From an uncultured Bacilli bacterium (lineage in GTDB: Bacteria; Bacillota_I; Bacilli_A; RF39; UBA660), in contig CAKOHV010000039.1 in assembly GCA_934086145.1 (NCBI GenBank), positions 1 through 9,182 of the forward strand: DNA of 9,182 nt. The letters are read 5' to 3'. The position numbers and the translations under genes were made by a program. The notes under the pieces are model-generated. The model worked only from the letters and a program-made list of their open reading frames with translations. It was not told where the DNA came from and searched no databases. Positions 1-6,506 of the stretch are shown in pieces; position 1 is the first letter of the stretch; every line of letters starts with the position of its first letter.

Positions 1-538
1 ACGATTTATCTATATCTATTTTGTATCGTCTTGTCTTTAAATTGTTACTATTTGAAGAACCATCACCTAAAACTGTTTCTATTAATTCGCCACCATTATT
101 TTCAATAATATTAATTGAACCAACATTAGTATCATAGCAAGTGATTATTGCTTCTTTAAAACCTAATTTTTTCATTTTTTGTAAAAGTAAATGGCAAATT
201 ATTGTACCATAACCTTGTTTACGGTATGTTGGTACAATTTGATAAAAAATATGACCAGCATAAGTTTCAGTGGTTTTATCAATTTTTGGATTTAATCTTA
301 TGCTACCAGATCCTACTATTTTATCTTTGTCAAAAAGCCAGTAAAATATTTCTTTTAAACCATCATTATCTTTTCCTTCTCTATAGTCATTCATTCTTCT
401 TAAATATTCATCAAAATTATTTTTGGTAACAAATGGTTCCCAGCTATTTGGATATGCTTTAATAAATTCTTGATTATATTCTTCAATTTTTGTAATATCT
501 AACATTTCAGTGACAGGAAATAAAAAAATTTGATTCAT
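1..538 (-). CDS. GNAT-family N-acetyltransferase, 3' end outside the window
   Basis: This frame is open from an ATG at 538 to the left edge (179 codons, no stop inside the window), so the C-terminus is missing. An AGAGGTG ribosome binding site lies at 544-550, six bases from the ATG. The translation has the GNAT acetyl-CoA binding motif A, RKQGYGT, at about residues 110-116 (family pattern R/Q-x-x-G-x-G/A), preceded by the strand segment GHIFYQIVPTYR. It is followed by YDTNVGSINIIENNGG, the usual motif B region in which an Asn/Ser helix ends in a Gly-Gly turn. GNAT proteins transfer acetyl from acetyl-CoA to amines; the substrate cannot be told from sequence. It is the last gene of the co-directional series and is insulated from its neighbour by a terminator at 636-678. 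A TATAAT lies at 559-564. The family call is secure; the substrate is unknown. Confidence 0.88.
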   Translation of the reverse strand, partial: MNQIFLFPVTEMLDITKIEEYNQEFIKAYPNSWEPFVTKNNFDEYLRRMNDYREGKDNDGLKEIFYWLFDKDKIVGSGSIRLNPKIDKTTETYAGHIFYQIVPTYRKQGYGTIICHLLLQKMKKLGFKEAIITCYDTNVGSINIIENNGGELIETVLGDGSSNSNNLKTRRYKIDIDKS

Positions 539-572
539 GATTTCACCTCTCTATATACATTATATAACAAAT

Positions 573-595
573 ACTTATCTAAAACTTATCTAAAA
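573..595. repeat. Tandem pair of the 12-bp ACGTATCTAAAA-type repeat (left of SEC-C copy A)
   Basis: ACTTATCTAAAA at 573-584 is followed directly by CTTATCTAAAA at 585-595, giving an 11-bp period. Both match the repeats at 836-859 on the other side of SEC-C copy A, so that copy is bracketed by repeats on both sides. I read these as possible arm-type integrase binding sites; the binding role is inference. Confidence 0.6.
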
Positions 596-635
596 TTTGT
601 AAGTTGTAATTTTTTACAATTTTTAAGTATTACAT

Positions 636-678
636 AAAAATAGCGCAACCCCTTATATTACTTAGGTTTACGCAATTT
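636..678 (-). terminator. Rho-independent terminator after SEC-C copy A
   Basis: Read on the minus strand, an arm starting GCGTAAACCT (673-664) can pair with AGGGGTTGCGC (653-643), with one mismatch and wobble pairs. It is followed by TATTTTT (642-636). It begins a few bases after the TAA of SEC-C copy A. The arms are weaker than in the other three copies. The loop keeps the CCTTATATTA element seen in the related hairpin at 5461-5480. Confidence 0.6.
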
Positions 679-685
679 TTAATCA

Positions 686-841
686 TTATTTTCCACAACA
701 TTGTTTATATTTCTTACCACTGCCGCATGGTCTTTTGTATTGGGGATTTTGGGAGCTTTTGAAAGCACTTGGCTCGTTAATTCGGCACTTGGTTGCACCA
801 CAGAGAACTCCGTAGCACTCGGCAAACCTAGCAGAACGTAT
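686..841 (-). pseudogene. SEC-C tail copy A: orphan 3' end of a SEC-C protein gene
   Basis: The minus strand is open for 51 codons from just after a TAG at 842-844 to the TAA at 686-688, with no ATG in the frame. It ends in PCGSGKKYKQCCGK (686-730). This is the SEC-C motif (C-x-C-x8-C-C type; here the first Cys of the usual CPC is absent), the zinc-binding tail known from SecA and many small proteins. The DNA is about 85% identical by eye to copy B at 3567-3722 along its whole length, including the region upstream of the motif (FAECYGVL, RINE, QNPQYKR). With no start codon or ribosome binding site, and with a terminator directly after it, it looks like a displaced gene end rather than a working gene. 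A MITE-like repeat that has captured a coding tail is an alternative. Confidence 0.7.
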
Positions 842-859
842 CTAAAAACTTATCTAAAA
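836..859. repeat. Tandem pair of the 12-bp ACGTATCTAAAA repeat (right of SEC-C copy A)
   Basis: ACGTATCTAAAA at 836-847 is followed by ACTTATCTAAAA at 848-859, a 12-bp period. The same pair with one base different occurs at 3717-3740, also directly beside the open frame of a SEC-C tail. The pair sits 37 bases from the stop codon of the tandem-HEPN gene. Confidence 0.65.
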
Positions 860-896
860 ATTAACGAATTTTAAGTTTTTACAATAATTATATAAT

Positions 897-3398
897 CTAA
901 TTTTTCTTAGGTTGATTATTGATAGTTCGCTCATTTATTTTTGAAAAAAGACTAATAATAAATTTTTCATCACTTAATATATTTAATAATTTTCTAAATT
1001 TGATAGTTCCTTTAAATGACTCATCTGTTGTATCAGGATAATAATCTATAAATGTTATTTCCAAATCTCCTATGTCATTTAAATTGATTGTATCTGAAAA
1101 GAATATATTCCCATGTGCTAGAGAATTTCTCAAATGCTCTAATACACATGAATTATCAACTCTTCTATTTTTTAAATCTTCTAAATCTTCCTGCAAGGCA
1201 GTCATTTCAATACTGTTTTTCTCTTGTTTAGAACCATTATCTTGACTAAGAATAGTTTCTAATCTCTGTTTTTCTTCAGTTAATCTAGCTTTTTGATTCT
1301 CATCGTTTACTCTTTCTAACTGTATAATGATATCTCCAAGCCTTTTTTTCATATTCTTATTAGACTTATAAATATTTCTATTTTCTCTCTTCAAATCATC
1401 TATTCTTTTATTCTTTTTAGAAATTAAATCTTCGAAATCAACATCAATTTTCAAACCTGAAAAATCCAACCCACTTAAATCAACTTTTTTCTCGTTATAA
1501 TTATATAAAAGTATATTATTCAAATATGATATGACAGTTGCTTTTATTACTTTATCATAATCAATATATTTTGTAGAAGTATCATTCAACATATCCATAA
1601 TTGCACCATCTGATTTACTACTTGTTCTAACAATATCTTCTATGATCATTGATATGTTCCTACTTGGATTCAATTCATTTCTTATTAGTTCAGTAATAAT
1701 TTCGTGTTGATTAACAGCACTATGATTATAAAAAGTATCGGATATTTGTCCTATATGGTCAATGATCTTGCTTATTTGTAATTCAGATAGTTTTTGTTCT
1801 TCTAATTTATAATCCATAAAGAATTTAAGCTGAGACTTTGCAACAGAATCTATTATCTTTGTTTTTCGAACCATAGGATTCTGTAATTGCATTTTCAAAT
1901 AATATATTTTTCTCTCATAATCATATTCAAACATTTCTAACATCTTATAATCAACATTTTCATTTATATCTGTGTTCTCTTTTTGGGCTAAATAAGATGC
2001 ATACATTTGTAGCTTCTTTAAAGTATCTAAATCATGATATTTTACATCAGTAATATCTGAAACAACTATACTCTCCAAATATGATTTTAAATCTTCTTTT
2101 GTTTGAATTGGAGCATTATCATAGTTTGGATTCTCCAATGTACATATTGGAAAAATATTACCAAAAGCATTGTAATTTGATAATTTATTAATGAATTCAA
2201 TTATCATGTTCTTTTGAATTTTAAAATTACAATTCATTACATTTTCATCATTATACCCATAAATGCGAATATAATTTTTATCTATAACTTCATATGATGA
2301 ATGTGCTAAAGCATTTCGTATAGCATGAAATAGCATTTTGCAATCAAGATTTCCATCGGTAATTATGTAATCATTGCAACCATAATTTGTTCGATTAACA
2401 TCATTAGCATAAGATGTTTCTTCGTTGTTTTCATCCATAAATATACACATTGCACCTCTAGGATTAACCAATTTTAGTTTTCGTGCCAAATCTAGATATA
2501 GATAGTCAGGTAATGTATTCTTTTCTTCTTGATTTAGTAAAAAGAAACTACTCATAAACATCCAATCTATATTTGTTTCTATATTACCACCATTTCCCAA
2601 CAATTCAACATTCTTCTTGTATATACTCTCAAAAAGTGATAAATCTTTTTGACTTTTACATAATCCATGCATTAAAGACAATAATTTTAAATTACTATCA
2701 TATCCATATGAAATATTATTATCACTTGATTCTATATTTAGATTAAAGTTAGTTTTATCTAATAAATTAGATTTGGAATGTTCTTTGAAAAAGACAGAGA
2801 AATCCAACCTAATATTTGGATAATCTAATTGCATATTAATTAAATCGTTATTATTTAACAAAGTAATATTATATGACTTACTATCTATTCCATAGGCTTG
2901 TAGTACTTCTTTATGTTGTATTAAAACTTCTGCCTCTTCATCTGTATATCCATCATTTTTTAATAATGTAATGAGCTCATTAACATCTATATTATTTATT
3001 TGCTTAATTTCTACATACTTTCTATTTTCTCTACTTGTAATTAGATCGTATGCATATAATTTTCCATCTATTATTTTAAATTTTAATATACTAAAATAGT
3101 TTTCATCGCCACGATTTTTATAAAACTTATTACTATATTCATATCTAAAACTTAAATCTTCTAAAAATCCATTCTGTGTGAGTATTTTTAGTATTTCTTT
3201 AAATATTTTAAAATTTGTTTTTAATATGTTTTCTAATTTTTTTATTTGCTCATACTCACTTCCATCTTTGCTTAATTTATAACCACCAATTTCTATTAAA
3301 TATGAAATTACACAGCTATAAAATGGATTCATGTCGTCACCATAATATATCCAATTAAGCATTCTCTTTTGAAGTGTATCATTGTAATTTATTTCCAT
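897..3398 (-). CDS. Large protein with two HEPN-type RN-x-LAH motifs; candidate RNase effector of phage defence
   Basis: This is an 833-aa soluble protein with no signal peptide or membrane segment. Two short segments match the HEPN ribonuclease signature R-x4-H. RNALAH is at residues 361-366 (preceded by LFHAI) and RNSLAH at 757-762 (preceded by VLEHL). After each motif comes a similar run of beta-like residues and then a hydrophobic helix ending in a Leu-Ser pair (FINKLS near 407, KLLNILS near 809), which suggests an internal duplication. Residues about 655-745 are a highly charged Lys/Glu-rich coiled coil just before the second motif. Residues 1-350 match nothing I recognise. HEPN proteins with this motif are metal-independent RNases in abortive infection, toxin-antitoxin and CRISPR systems (RnlA, AbiF-type proteins, Csm6, Cas13), so an RNA-cleaving defence role is plausible but inferred. 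The start is supported by GGTGGT at 3405-3410, six bases upstream. The gene stands alone between two SEC-C repeat blocks. The two motifs are clear; the function is not proven. Confidence 0.7.
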   Translation of the reverse strand: MEINYNDTLQKRMLNWIYYGDDMNPFYSCVISYLIEIGGYKLSKDGSEYEQIKKLENILKTNFKIFKEILKILTQNGFLEDLSFRYEYSNKFYKNRGDENYFSILKFKIIDGKLYAYDLITSRENRKYVEIKQINNIDVNELITLLKNDGYTDEEAEVLIQHKEVLQAYGIDSKSYNITLLNNNDLINMQLDYPNIRLDFSVFFKEHSKSNLLDKTNFNLNIESSDNNISYGYDSNLKLLSLMHGLCKSQKDLSLFESIYKKNVELLGNGGNIETNIDWMFMSSFFLLNQEEKNTLPDYLYLDLARKLKLVNPRGAMCIFMDENNEETSYANDVNRTNYGCNDYIITDGNLDCKMLFHAIRNALAHSSYEVIDKNYIRIYGYNDENVMNCNFKIQKNMIIEFINKLSNYNAFGNIFPICTLENPNYDNAPIQTKEDLKSYLESIVVSDITDVKYHDLDTLKKLQMYASYLAQKENTDINENVDYKMLEMFEYDYERKIYYLKMQLQNPMVRKTKIIDSVAKSQLKFFMDYKLEEQKLSELQISKIIDHIGQISDTFYNHSAVNQHEIITELIRNELNPSRNISMIIEDIVRTSSKSDGAIMDMLNDTSTKYIDYDKVIKATVISYLNNILLYNYNEKKVDLSGLDFSGLKIDVDFEDLISKKNKRIDDLKRENRNIYKSNKNMKKRLGDIIIQLERVNDENQKARLTEEKQRLETILSQDNGSKQEKNSIEMTALQEDLEDLKNRRVDNSCVLEHLRNSLAHGNIFFSDTINLNDIGDLEITFIDYYPDTTDESFKGTIKFRKLLNILSDEKFIISLFSKINERTINNQPKKN

Positions 3399-3461
3399 AA
3401 TATTACCACCAATTATATTTTATCATAAAAAGCAATGTTTTTTTCATCGACATTAAATCTT

Positions 3462-3490
3462 CCCTTATTTTCCCAATTCCAAATAAGTGG
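3462..3490. repeat. Hairpin CCTTATTT/AAATAAG beside a degenerate ATCTAAA repeat
   Basis: CTTATTT (3464-3470) is inverted as AAATAAG (3481-3487), with a 10-base loop and outer CC/GG bases after one mismatch. It is followed at 3491 by ATCTAAA, the core of the 12-bp repeat. It has the same arrangement as the hairpin plus repeats at 5461-5518, and its stem sequence recalls the loops of the terminators in this window. It lies upstream of the tandem-HEPN gene. It could be a worn end of a second repeat block; its function is unknown. Confidence 0.4.
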
Positions 3491-3524
3491 ATCTAAAGCC
3501 TTTTTAAATACCTTTTATAGCAAA

Positions 3525-3568
3525 AGAAAAACTCGCATTTCTCCTTTATTTAGTTGGGATTGCGAGTT
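3525..3568 (-). terminator. Rho-independent terminator after SEC-C copy B
   Basis: On the minus strand AACTCGCA (3568-3561) pairs with TGCGAGTT (3537-3530), followed by TTTTCTTTT (about 3530-3522). The stem begins within the TAA stop of SEC-C copy B. The outer stem ACTCGCA is shared with the terminators at 5561-5600 and 6685-6723, while the loop differs. Confidence 0.85.
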
Positions 3569-3722
3569 ATTTTCCACAGCACATTTTATACTTCTTACCA
3601 CTGCCACAAAGCCTTTTGTATTGGGAATTTTGGCAGCTTTTGGGAGCACTTTGCTCGTTAATTCGGCTTTTTGTTGCACTTGGGAGCACTCCGTAGCACT
3701 CGGCAAACCTAGCAGAACGTAT
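3567..3722 (-). pseudogene. SEC-C tail copy B: orphan 3' end of a SEC-C protein gene
   Basis: The frame is open from just after a TAG at 3723-3725 to the TAA at 3567-3569 and ends in LCGSGKKYKMCCGK. It aligns base for base with copy A: the first 31 or so bases of the open frame are identical, and roughly 22 of about 155 positions differ by eye overall. Differences inside the motif are partly synonymous (TGC/TGT cysteine, AAA/AAG lysine). There is no ATG. A GTG exists at codon 12 but is not conserved in copy A. On the plus strand, the 11-mer TTGGGAGCACT occurs twice (3640-3650 and 3680-3690), a 40-bp spaced direct repeat inside this block. Frames on other strands or phases across this block are shadows of it. 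Confidence 0.7.
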
Positions 3723-3740
3723 CTAAAAACGTATCTAAAA
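3717..3740. repeat. Perfect tandem pair of ACGTATCTAAAA
   Basis: Two exact copies of ACGTATCTAAAA lie head to tail (3717-3728 and 3729-3740). This is the cleanest example of the repeat in the window. It lies between the SEC-C tail B and the 3' end of the GH10-like gene (stop at 3778), the same relative place as 836-859. Confidence 0.75.
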
Positions 3741-3777
3741 AATAACGAATTAGAATAAATTACAACTTTTATATAAT

Positions 3778-5328
3778 TTATCTATGCTTATGTGAAATTT
3801 CAGAAATTTCTAAATTTTGAGTTTCGGATGAAGCATATTCTTGCTGTTTAATAAGTTTTTTGTGTGTTGGAAACAATCCGCCACAGACTGTAGAAATTTG
3901 ATGAATATCAGTAATACTTCCATCTGATAAATAATTTGTTCTAACTCTTTCTAGATTGCAATCTATACCATCAGTCAATGACCAATATGATATACCATCA
4001 AGTTGTACGCCTGATTCTCTAATAATATCTGATATTTCTTCAATTTTTTGATGTTTATATGAATAAACTTGCTCAAGTGTAACATCATGATTATTGCCAA
4101 ATAATCTTGGTATTTGAGTTTTACCTAACGACATATCAAATTCAGTAATTTGAATTTTCTTTCCTGTTCTTTCTTGCAAAATTCTAAAATCTTCAAAACA
4201 ACGTCTAATCTTATTTTCATCTTCACCGATTGTTATGTGCATCTGCGAACCCAAAGTATCAATAAGTCCAGGCCTCTTAGAATCGATTTCATCTAACACT
4301 TCAAATACTTTTTTTCTTCTTTCATCATCTTCTAAGAATGGTTCGTTATATAAGAAACTTATGCCATCAGGTTTATGTTGTAAAGCATAATCAAAAGCTG
4401 GTAGAAGTTCATCCATGGTTATACCATATTTACTTTCCCATATATTATAATATTCTCCATTAGCATTTTTTTCAAAACTAACTATTTCATTAAATAAATC
4501 TACTGCATTTATTAATGGTATATCTTGTCCATTAACATTAAGCCTATGATTTTGATTATAGTCATTTATAAAATCAATACTTTTTTTAACATAATCTTTT
4601 ATAATTTCTAATATTTCTTCTTTAGATTTTCCAACAAATAGGCTTTCCATACCATCTTTTACTAACAATGAATGATATCTAACTTGTTTGCCATTTCGAT
4701 ATGCAAAATCTAAATCTCTTTTTGCAAAATAAAAATCAAATCTTTTATCAGGATTATTCTCATCATATAAATCATTTACTACATTATATATTCTTCCAGA
4801 TCCTATTAACATACTATTAAAACTATCTAAGTTACTATTTAACAAAACCATTTCTTCATATAAATCATCTGTTTTAAGTTGATCTCTTTCTGTAGAAACA
4901 AAATGATGACTCATATCAAATATTTCTTCATAATTGGTAGGATATTTATTTTTAATAAATTCTCTTAACCAAGACATAATTTCAGGTGAATTATTTGATA
5001 CTGCATTTTTGATTATATCTATATCATTTTTTTGAATGCCACAATGTCTAAGTTTATTTTCTATATTAGTTTCTCTATCTGCATCATGAAATACCATAGT
5101 ATCTTGATAACTCTTAAAAACTCTTTGCTTAAAATCATCCAAAGGTAAAGTAATCAAGTTTTCTAAATCTTCTTTGCTATAATTATGTTTTATTTGGTCA
5201 CAGTGAATAATAAAGTCAATTAGTTCACTACTATTTTTACATTGTATTATGGATAGTAGGTCAATTTGTTCCGCACTAAAATATCCACCAATAATATTTG
5301 TATTAACTTGCAAACTATTTACATCCAT
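3778..5328 (-). CDS. Cytosolic GH10-like glycoside hydrolase with an unknown N-terminal region
   Basis: This is a 516-aa protein. From about residue 195 on it follows the GH10 (endo-1,4-beta-xylanase) fold order. DFYFAKRDLDFAYRNG is followed by RYH (H219), as in the family's 'RGH' strand. LFNE carries a Glu at 281 in the place of the acid/base of the usual VNE. A family-like YNEPF occurs near 327-331 and a QMH near 362-364. ITEFD puts a Glu at 396 in the place of the nucleophile, and SYWSLTDG lies near 447-454 (family W-G-x-x-D). Both catalytic glutamates are therefore present. Residues 1-190 are helical and charged and I do not recognise them. There is no signal peptide, which is odd for a polysaccharide hydrolase and suggests an intracellular oligosaccharide or another beta-linked sugar substrate. 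AGGAG at 5338-5342, nine bases upstream, supports the ATG. The gene stands alone between two SEC-C repeat blocks. The family is fairly sure; substrate and purpose are not. Confidence 0.78.
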   Translation of the reverse strand: MDVNSLQVNTNIIGGYFSAEQIDLLSIIQCKNSSELIDFIIHCDQIKHNYSKEDLENLITLPLDDFKQRVFKSYQDTMVFHDADRETNIENKLRHCGIQKNDIDIIKNAVSNNSPEIMSWLREFIKNKYPTNYEEIFDMSHHFVSTERDQLKTDDLYEEMVLLNSNLDSFNSMLIGSGRIYNVVNDLYDENNPDKRFDFYFAKRDLDFAYRNGKQVRYHSLLVKDGMESLFVGKSKEEILEIIKDYVKKSIDFINDYNQNHRLNVNGQDIPLINAVDLFNEIVSFEKNANGEYYNIWESKYGITMDELLPAFDYALQHKPDGISFLYNEPFLEDDERRKKVFEVLDEIDSKRPGLIDTLGSQMHITIGEDENKIRRCFEDFRILQERTGKKIQITEFDMSLGKTQIPRLFGNNHDVTLEQVYSYKHQKIEEISDIIRESGVQLDGISYWSLTDGIDCNLERVRTNYLSDGSITDIHQISTVCGGLFPTHKKLIKQQEYASSETQNLEISEISHKHR

Positions 5329-5337
5329 AAATATTTT

Positions 5338-5354
5338 CTCCTAGTTATATTATA
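5338..5354 (-). promoter_or_regulatory. SD and adjacent TATAAT of the GH10-like gene
   Basis: AGGAG (5342-5338) precedes the ATG by nine bases. A perfect TATAAT (5354-5349) lies six bases upstream of the SD. A good -35 at 16-18 bases is not visible. If the TATAAT is a real -10, the transcript would start within or beside the SD, so the promoter reading is weak and the SD reading is strong. Confidence 0.4.
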
Positions 5355-5409
5355 TCATTAAAATAAGACATATTTGTTTTGATTTTTCAAATTTTATTAT
5401 AAAAATGAT

Positions 5410-5421
5410 TTTTAGATACGT
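5410..5421. repeat. Inverted single copy of the 12-bp repeat
   Basis: TTTTAGATACGT is the exact reverse complement of ACGTATCTAAAA. It lies upstream of the GH10-like gene and faces the direct pair at 5497-5518 across a hairpin. Confidence 0.6.
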
Positions 5422-5460
5422 TTTGTATTCAATTTGAAAATTATGTTTCAATATACGTTT

Positions 5461-5480
5461 AGCCCTTATATTATAAGGCT
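5461..5480. repeat. Hairpin related to the SEC-C terminators
   Basis: AGCC(C)TTAT is inverted as ATAAGGCT with a single bulged C, and the plus strand then reads TTTACAACATTTTT. The sequence resembles the terminator of SEC-C copy A (CCTTATATTA, then AGG, TTTACGCAATTTTT). No SEC-C tail follows it; instead the 12-bp repeats come next at 5497. It may be the remains of a repeat block that has lost its SEC-C part. Confidence 0.45.
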
Positions 5481-5496
5481 TTACAACATTTTTAAA

Positions 5497-5518
5497 GAGT
5501 ATCTAAAACGTATCTAAG
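5497..5518. repeat. Tandem pair of 12-bp-type repeats (left of SEC-C copy C)
   Basis: GAGTATCTAAAA (5497-5508) is followed by CGTATCTAAG (5509-5518), giving an 11-bp period. The core TATCTAA is intact in both units. Confidence 0.6.
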
Positions 5519-5560
5519 ACAAAAGACACGCCTAAAATTACCTGAATATTGTAATAATAG

Positions 5561-5600
5561 AAAAACTCGCAATCCCTTATTTCATGCGGGTTTGCGAGTT
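5561..5600 (-). terminator. Rho-independent terminator after SEC-C copy C
   Basis: On the minus strand AACTCGCAA, one mismatch and CCC (5600-5588) pair with GGG and TTGCGAGTT (5575-5564), followed by a T run (5565-5561). The stem starts inside the TAA of SEC-C copy C. This is one of the two strongest terminators in the window. It separates the 233-aa gene from the GH10-like gene. Confidence 0.9.
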
Positions 5601-5652
5601 ATTTACCACAACATTGTTTATATTTGCGTCCTGAGCCACAAGGGCTAATCAT
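5599..5652 (-). pseudogene. SEC-C tail copy C, with a possible 17-aa mini-ORF
   Basis: The frame ends in SPCGSGRKYKQCCGK and TAA. An in-frame TAA lies upstream near 5681. An ATG at 5652-5650 would give the 17-residue peptide MISPCGSGRKYKQCCGK, but only a weak purine-rich stretch (AAAGG) precedes it. Codons differ from copies A and B at synonymous sites: Ser is TCA rather than AGT, Gly is GGA rather than GGT, and Arg CGC replaces Lys AAG. It shares these choices with copy D. The upstream part is unlike A and B. I read it as a displaced 3' end; translation as a micropeptide is possible but unsupported. Confidence 0.65.
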
Positions 5653-5658
5653 TGTGCC

Positions 5659-5729
5659 TTTACTGTTTACCAAAAGCCCTTAAAATCGGGCTAAACTGGT
5701 TCAATACTTCCCTCGGCTTTCACAGTAAA
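5659..5729. repeat. Nested imperfect palindrome upstream of SEC-C copy C
   Basis: TTTACTGT (5659-5666) is inverted as ACAGTAAA (5722-5729). Inside it ACCA (5669-5672) pairs with TGGT (5697-5700), and AGCCC (5675-5679) with GGGCT (5688-5692). The three arms nest in order, so a single strand of about 70 bases could fold into one long interrupted hairpin. It contains no gene. It takes the position that the conserved coding tail takes in copies A and B. Confidence 0.5.
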
Positions 5730-5735
5730 TCATAT

Positions 5736-5751
5736 CTAGAATTAATTCTAG
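5736..5751. repeat. Perfect 16-bp palindrome CTAGAATTAATTCTAG
   Basis: CTAGAATTAATTCTAG equals its own reverse complement. The left end reads TATCTAG, close to the TATCTAA core of the 12-bp repeat. It sits 20 bases from the stop of the 233-aa gene, where copies A and B have their tandem repeat pairs. It may be a dimeric protein-binding site; this is inference. Confidence 0.5.
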
Positions 5752-5770
5752 TTTTAAATATATTCAATTG

Positions 5771-6472
5771 TTATAAATGCTTACTTCCTATTTTATTTAA
5801 ATAGTTCATATGAACATTTAATGCGTGTTGATTATGATATAGTCTTCCTTCCTCAGCAATATATAATTCAGGATGCTCTATTGTCGCTAAAGCGTCATTT
5901 AATGTTGCATTTTGTCTTCCTGGATTTATCTCATAATATCCAATTCCCGTTTCAGTGAACTTAAGTTCTCCATCAGTTCTTTTATATCTATCAAGGAGAG
6001 CATCTGCAGTAGTATAATGGACAGTGTCTTGTAGCAATAATTTATCTGCTAAATCACATAATTCCTGAGATGCATTTGGATTATCTATTCTTTTAACTCT
6101 AATTATATAATTATGTTGTCCTTGCAGTCCTTCATTAAAAAAAACTCTATCATCATGATTTGCCATTTCATCCAATATATTCATATTTTCTGCTGATAAA
6201 GAACTTGTTTCTATTTCAATCCAGTAACCATTTTCAATATCATCGTTATAATTTCCACACTGAAAAGTATCAATCCCTTTTGACCATAGCAACTTGCAGC
6301 ACTCTATACACTCCGGTATTATAAACTGTTCTGCATGTTCCATAACAAATTCGATATCTGATGGCTCATAATCATATATTGAATTATTCTTATCCGTGGT
6401 TTCACTTTTTACATTAGGATCTTTAATTCTTATTAACATTTCGCTAAGATCCATTATATCCTTTTCTTCCAC
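5771..6472 (-). CDS. Unrecognised 233-aa cytosolic protein, GTG start
   Basis: I do not recognise this protein. It has no signal peptide or membrane segment and is acidic. The region around residues 40-85 (EFVMEHAEQF, then CIECCKLLWSKGIDTFQCG and YWIEIE) looks like a compact alpha/beta domain with a Cys-rich helix. The C-terminal part from about 145 has several aromatic and His residues (GIGYYEINPGRQNATLNDAL, EEGRLYHNQ). The start is GTG at 6472, chosen because AGGAG (6484-6480) is seven bases upstream; the next in-frame ATG (6454) has no comparable site. It is the only gene between SEC-C copies C and D, next to the integrase unit, so it is best described as a single-gene cargo. No function is proposed. 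Confidence 0.75.
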   Translation of the reverse strand: MEEKDIMDLSEMLIRIKDPNVKSETTDKNNSIYDYEPSDIEFVMEHAEQFIIPECIECCKLLWSKGIDTFQCGNYNDDIENGYWIEIETSSLSAENMNILDEMANHDDRVFFNEGLQGQHNYIIRVKRIDNPNASQELCDLADKLLLQDTVHYTTADALLDRYKRTDGELKFTETGIGYYEINPGRQNATLNDALATIEHPELYIAEEGRLYHNQHALNVHMNYLNKIGSKHL

Positions 6473-6479
6473 AAATTAT

Positions 6480-6496
6480 CTCCTATAACAATTATA
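6480..6496 (-). promoter_or_regulatory. SD that decides a GTG start, with an extended -10 beside it
   Basis: AGGAG (6484-6480) is seven bases from GTG 6472. TATAAT (6496-6491) is preceded by TGG, giving the extended -10 form TGGTATAAT, and lies six bases upstream of the SD, the same spacing as at the GH10-like gene. A promoter this close to the SD would leave almost no leader. Confidence 0.5.
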
Positions 6497-6506
6497 CCAC
6501 AAAATG

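Noticed and set aside
202..429. 75-aa plus-strand frame
   Set aside because: It lies antisense inside the GNAT gene, has low-complexity Phe/Leu/Tyr content and no ribosome binding site.
686..841. Functional secA or other SEC-C gene
   Set aside because: Only the last 50 or so codons are open, there is no start codon, and no SecA ATPase sequence is present in the window.
897..3398. Cas13 effector
   Set aside because: Two RX4H motifs are shared, but there is no CRISPR array or adaptation gene, the spacing and coiled coil do not follow a Cas13 layout I know, and HEPN pairs also occur in other defence proteins.
573..3740. CRISPR array
   Set aside because: The 12-bp repeats come in adjacent pairs without spacers and are separated by genes, so they do not form repeat-spacer units.
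3435..3758. 107-aa plus-strand frame and a 63-aa minus-strand frame (3515-3706) across SEC-C copy B
   Set aside because: Both are other phases of the repeat block. The frame that keeps the SEC-C peptide and is shared with copy A is the meaningful one.
5599..5760. Classical integron attC site
   Set aside because: No attC core sites (GTTRRRY/RYYYAAC arrangement) are present and the integrase lacks features I would tie to IntI. Only the general plan of integrase plus gene-repeat units is alike.
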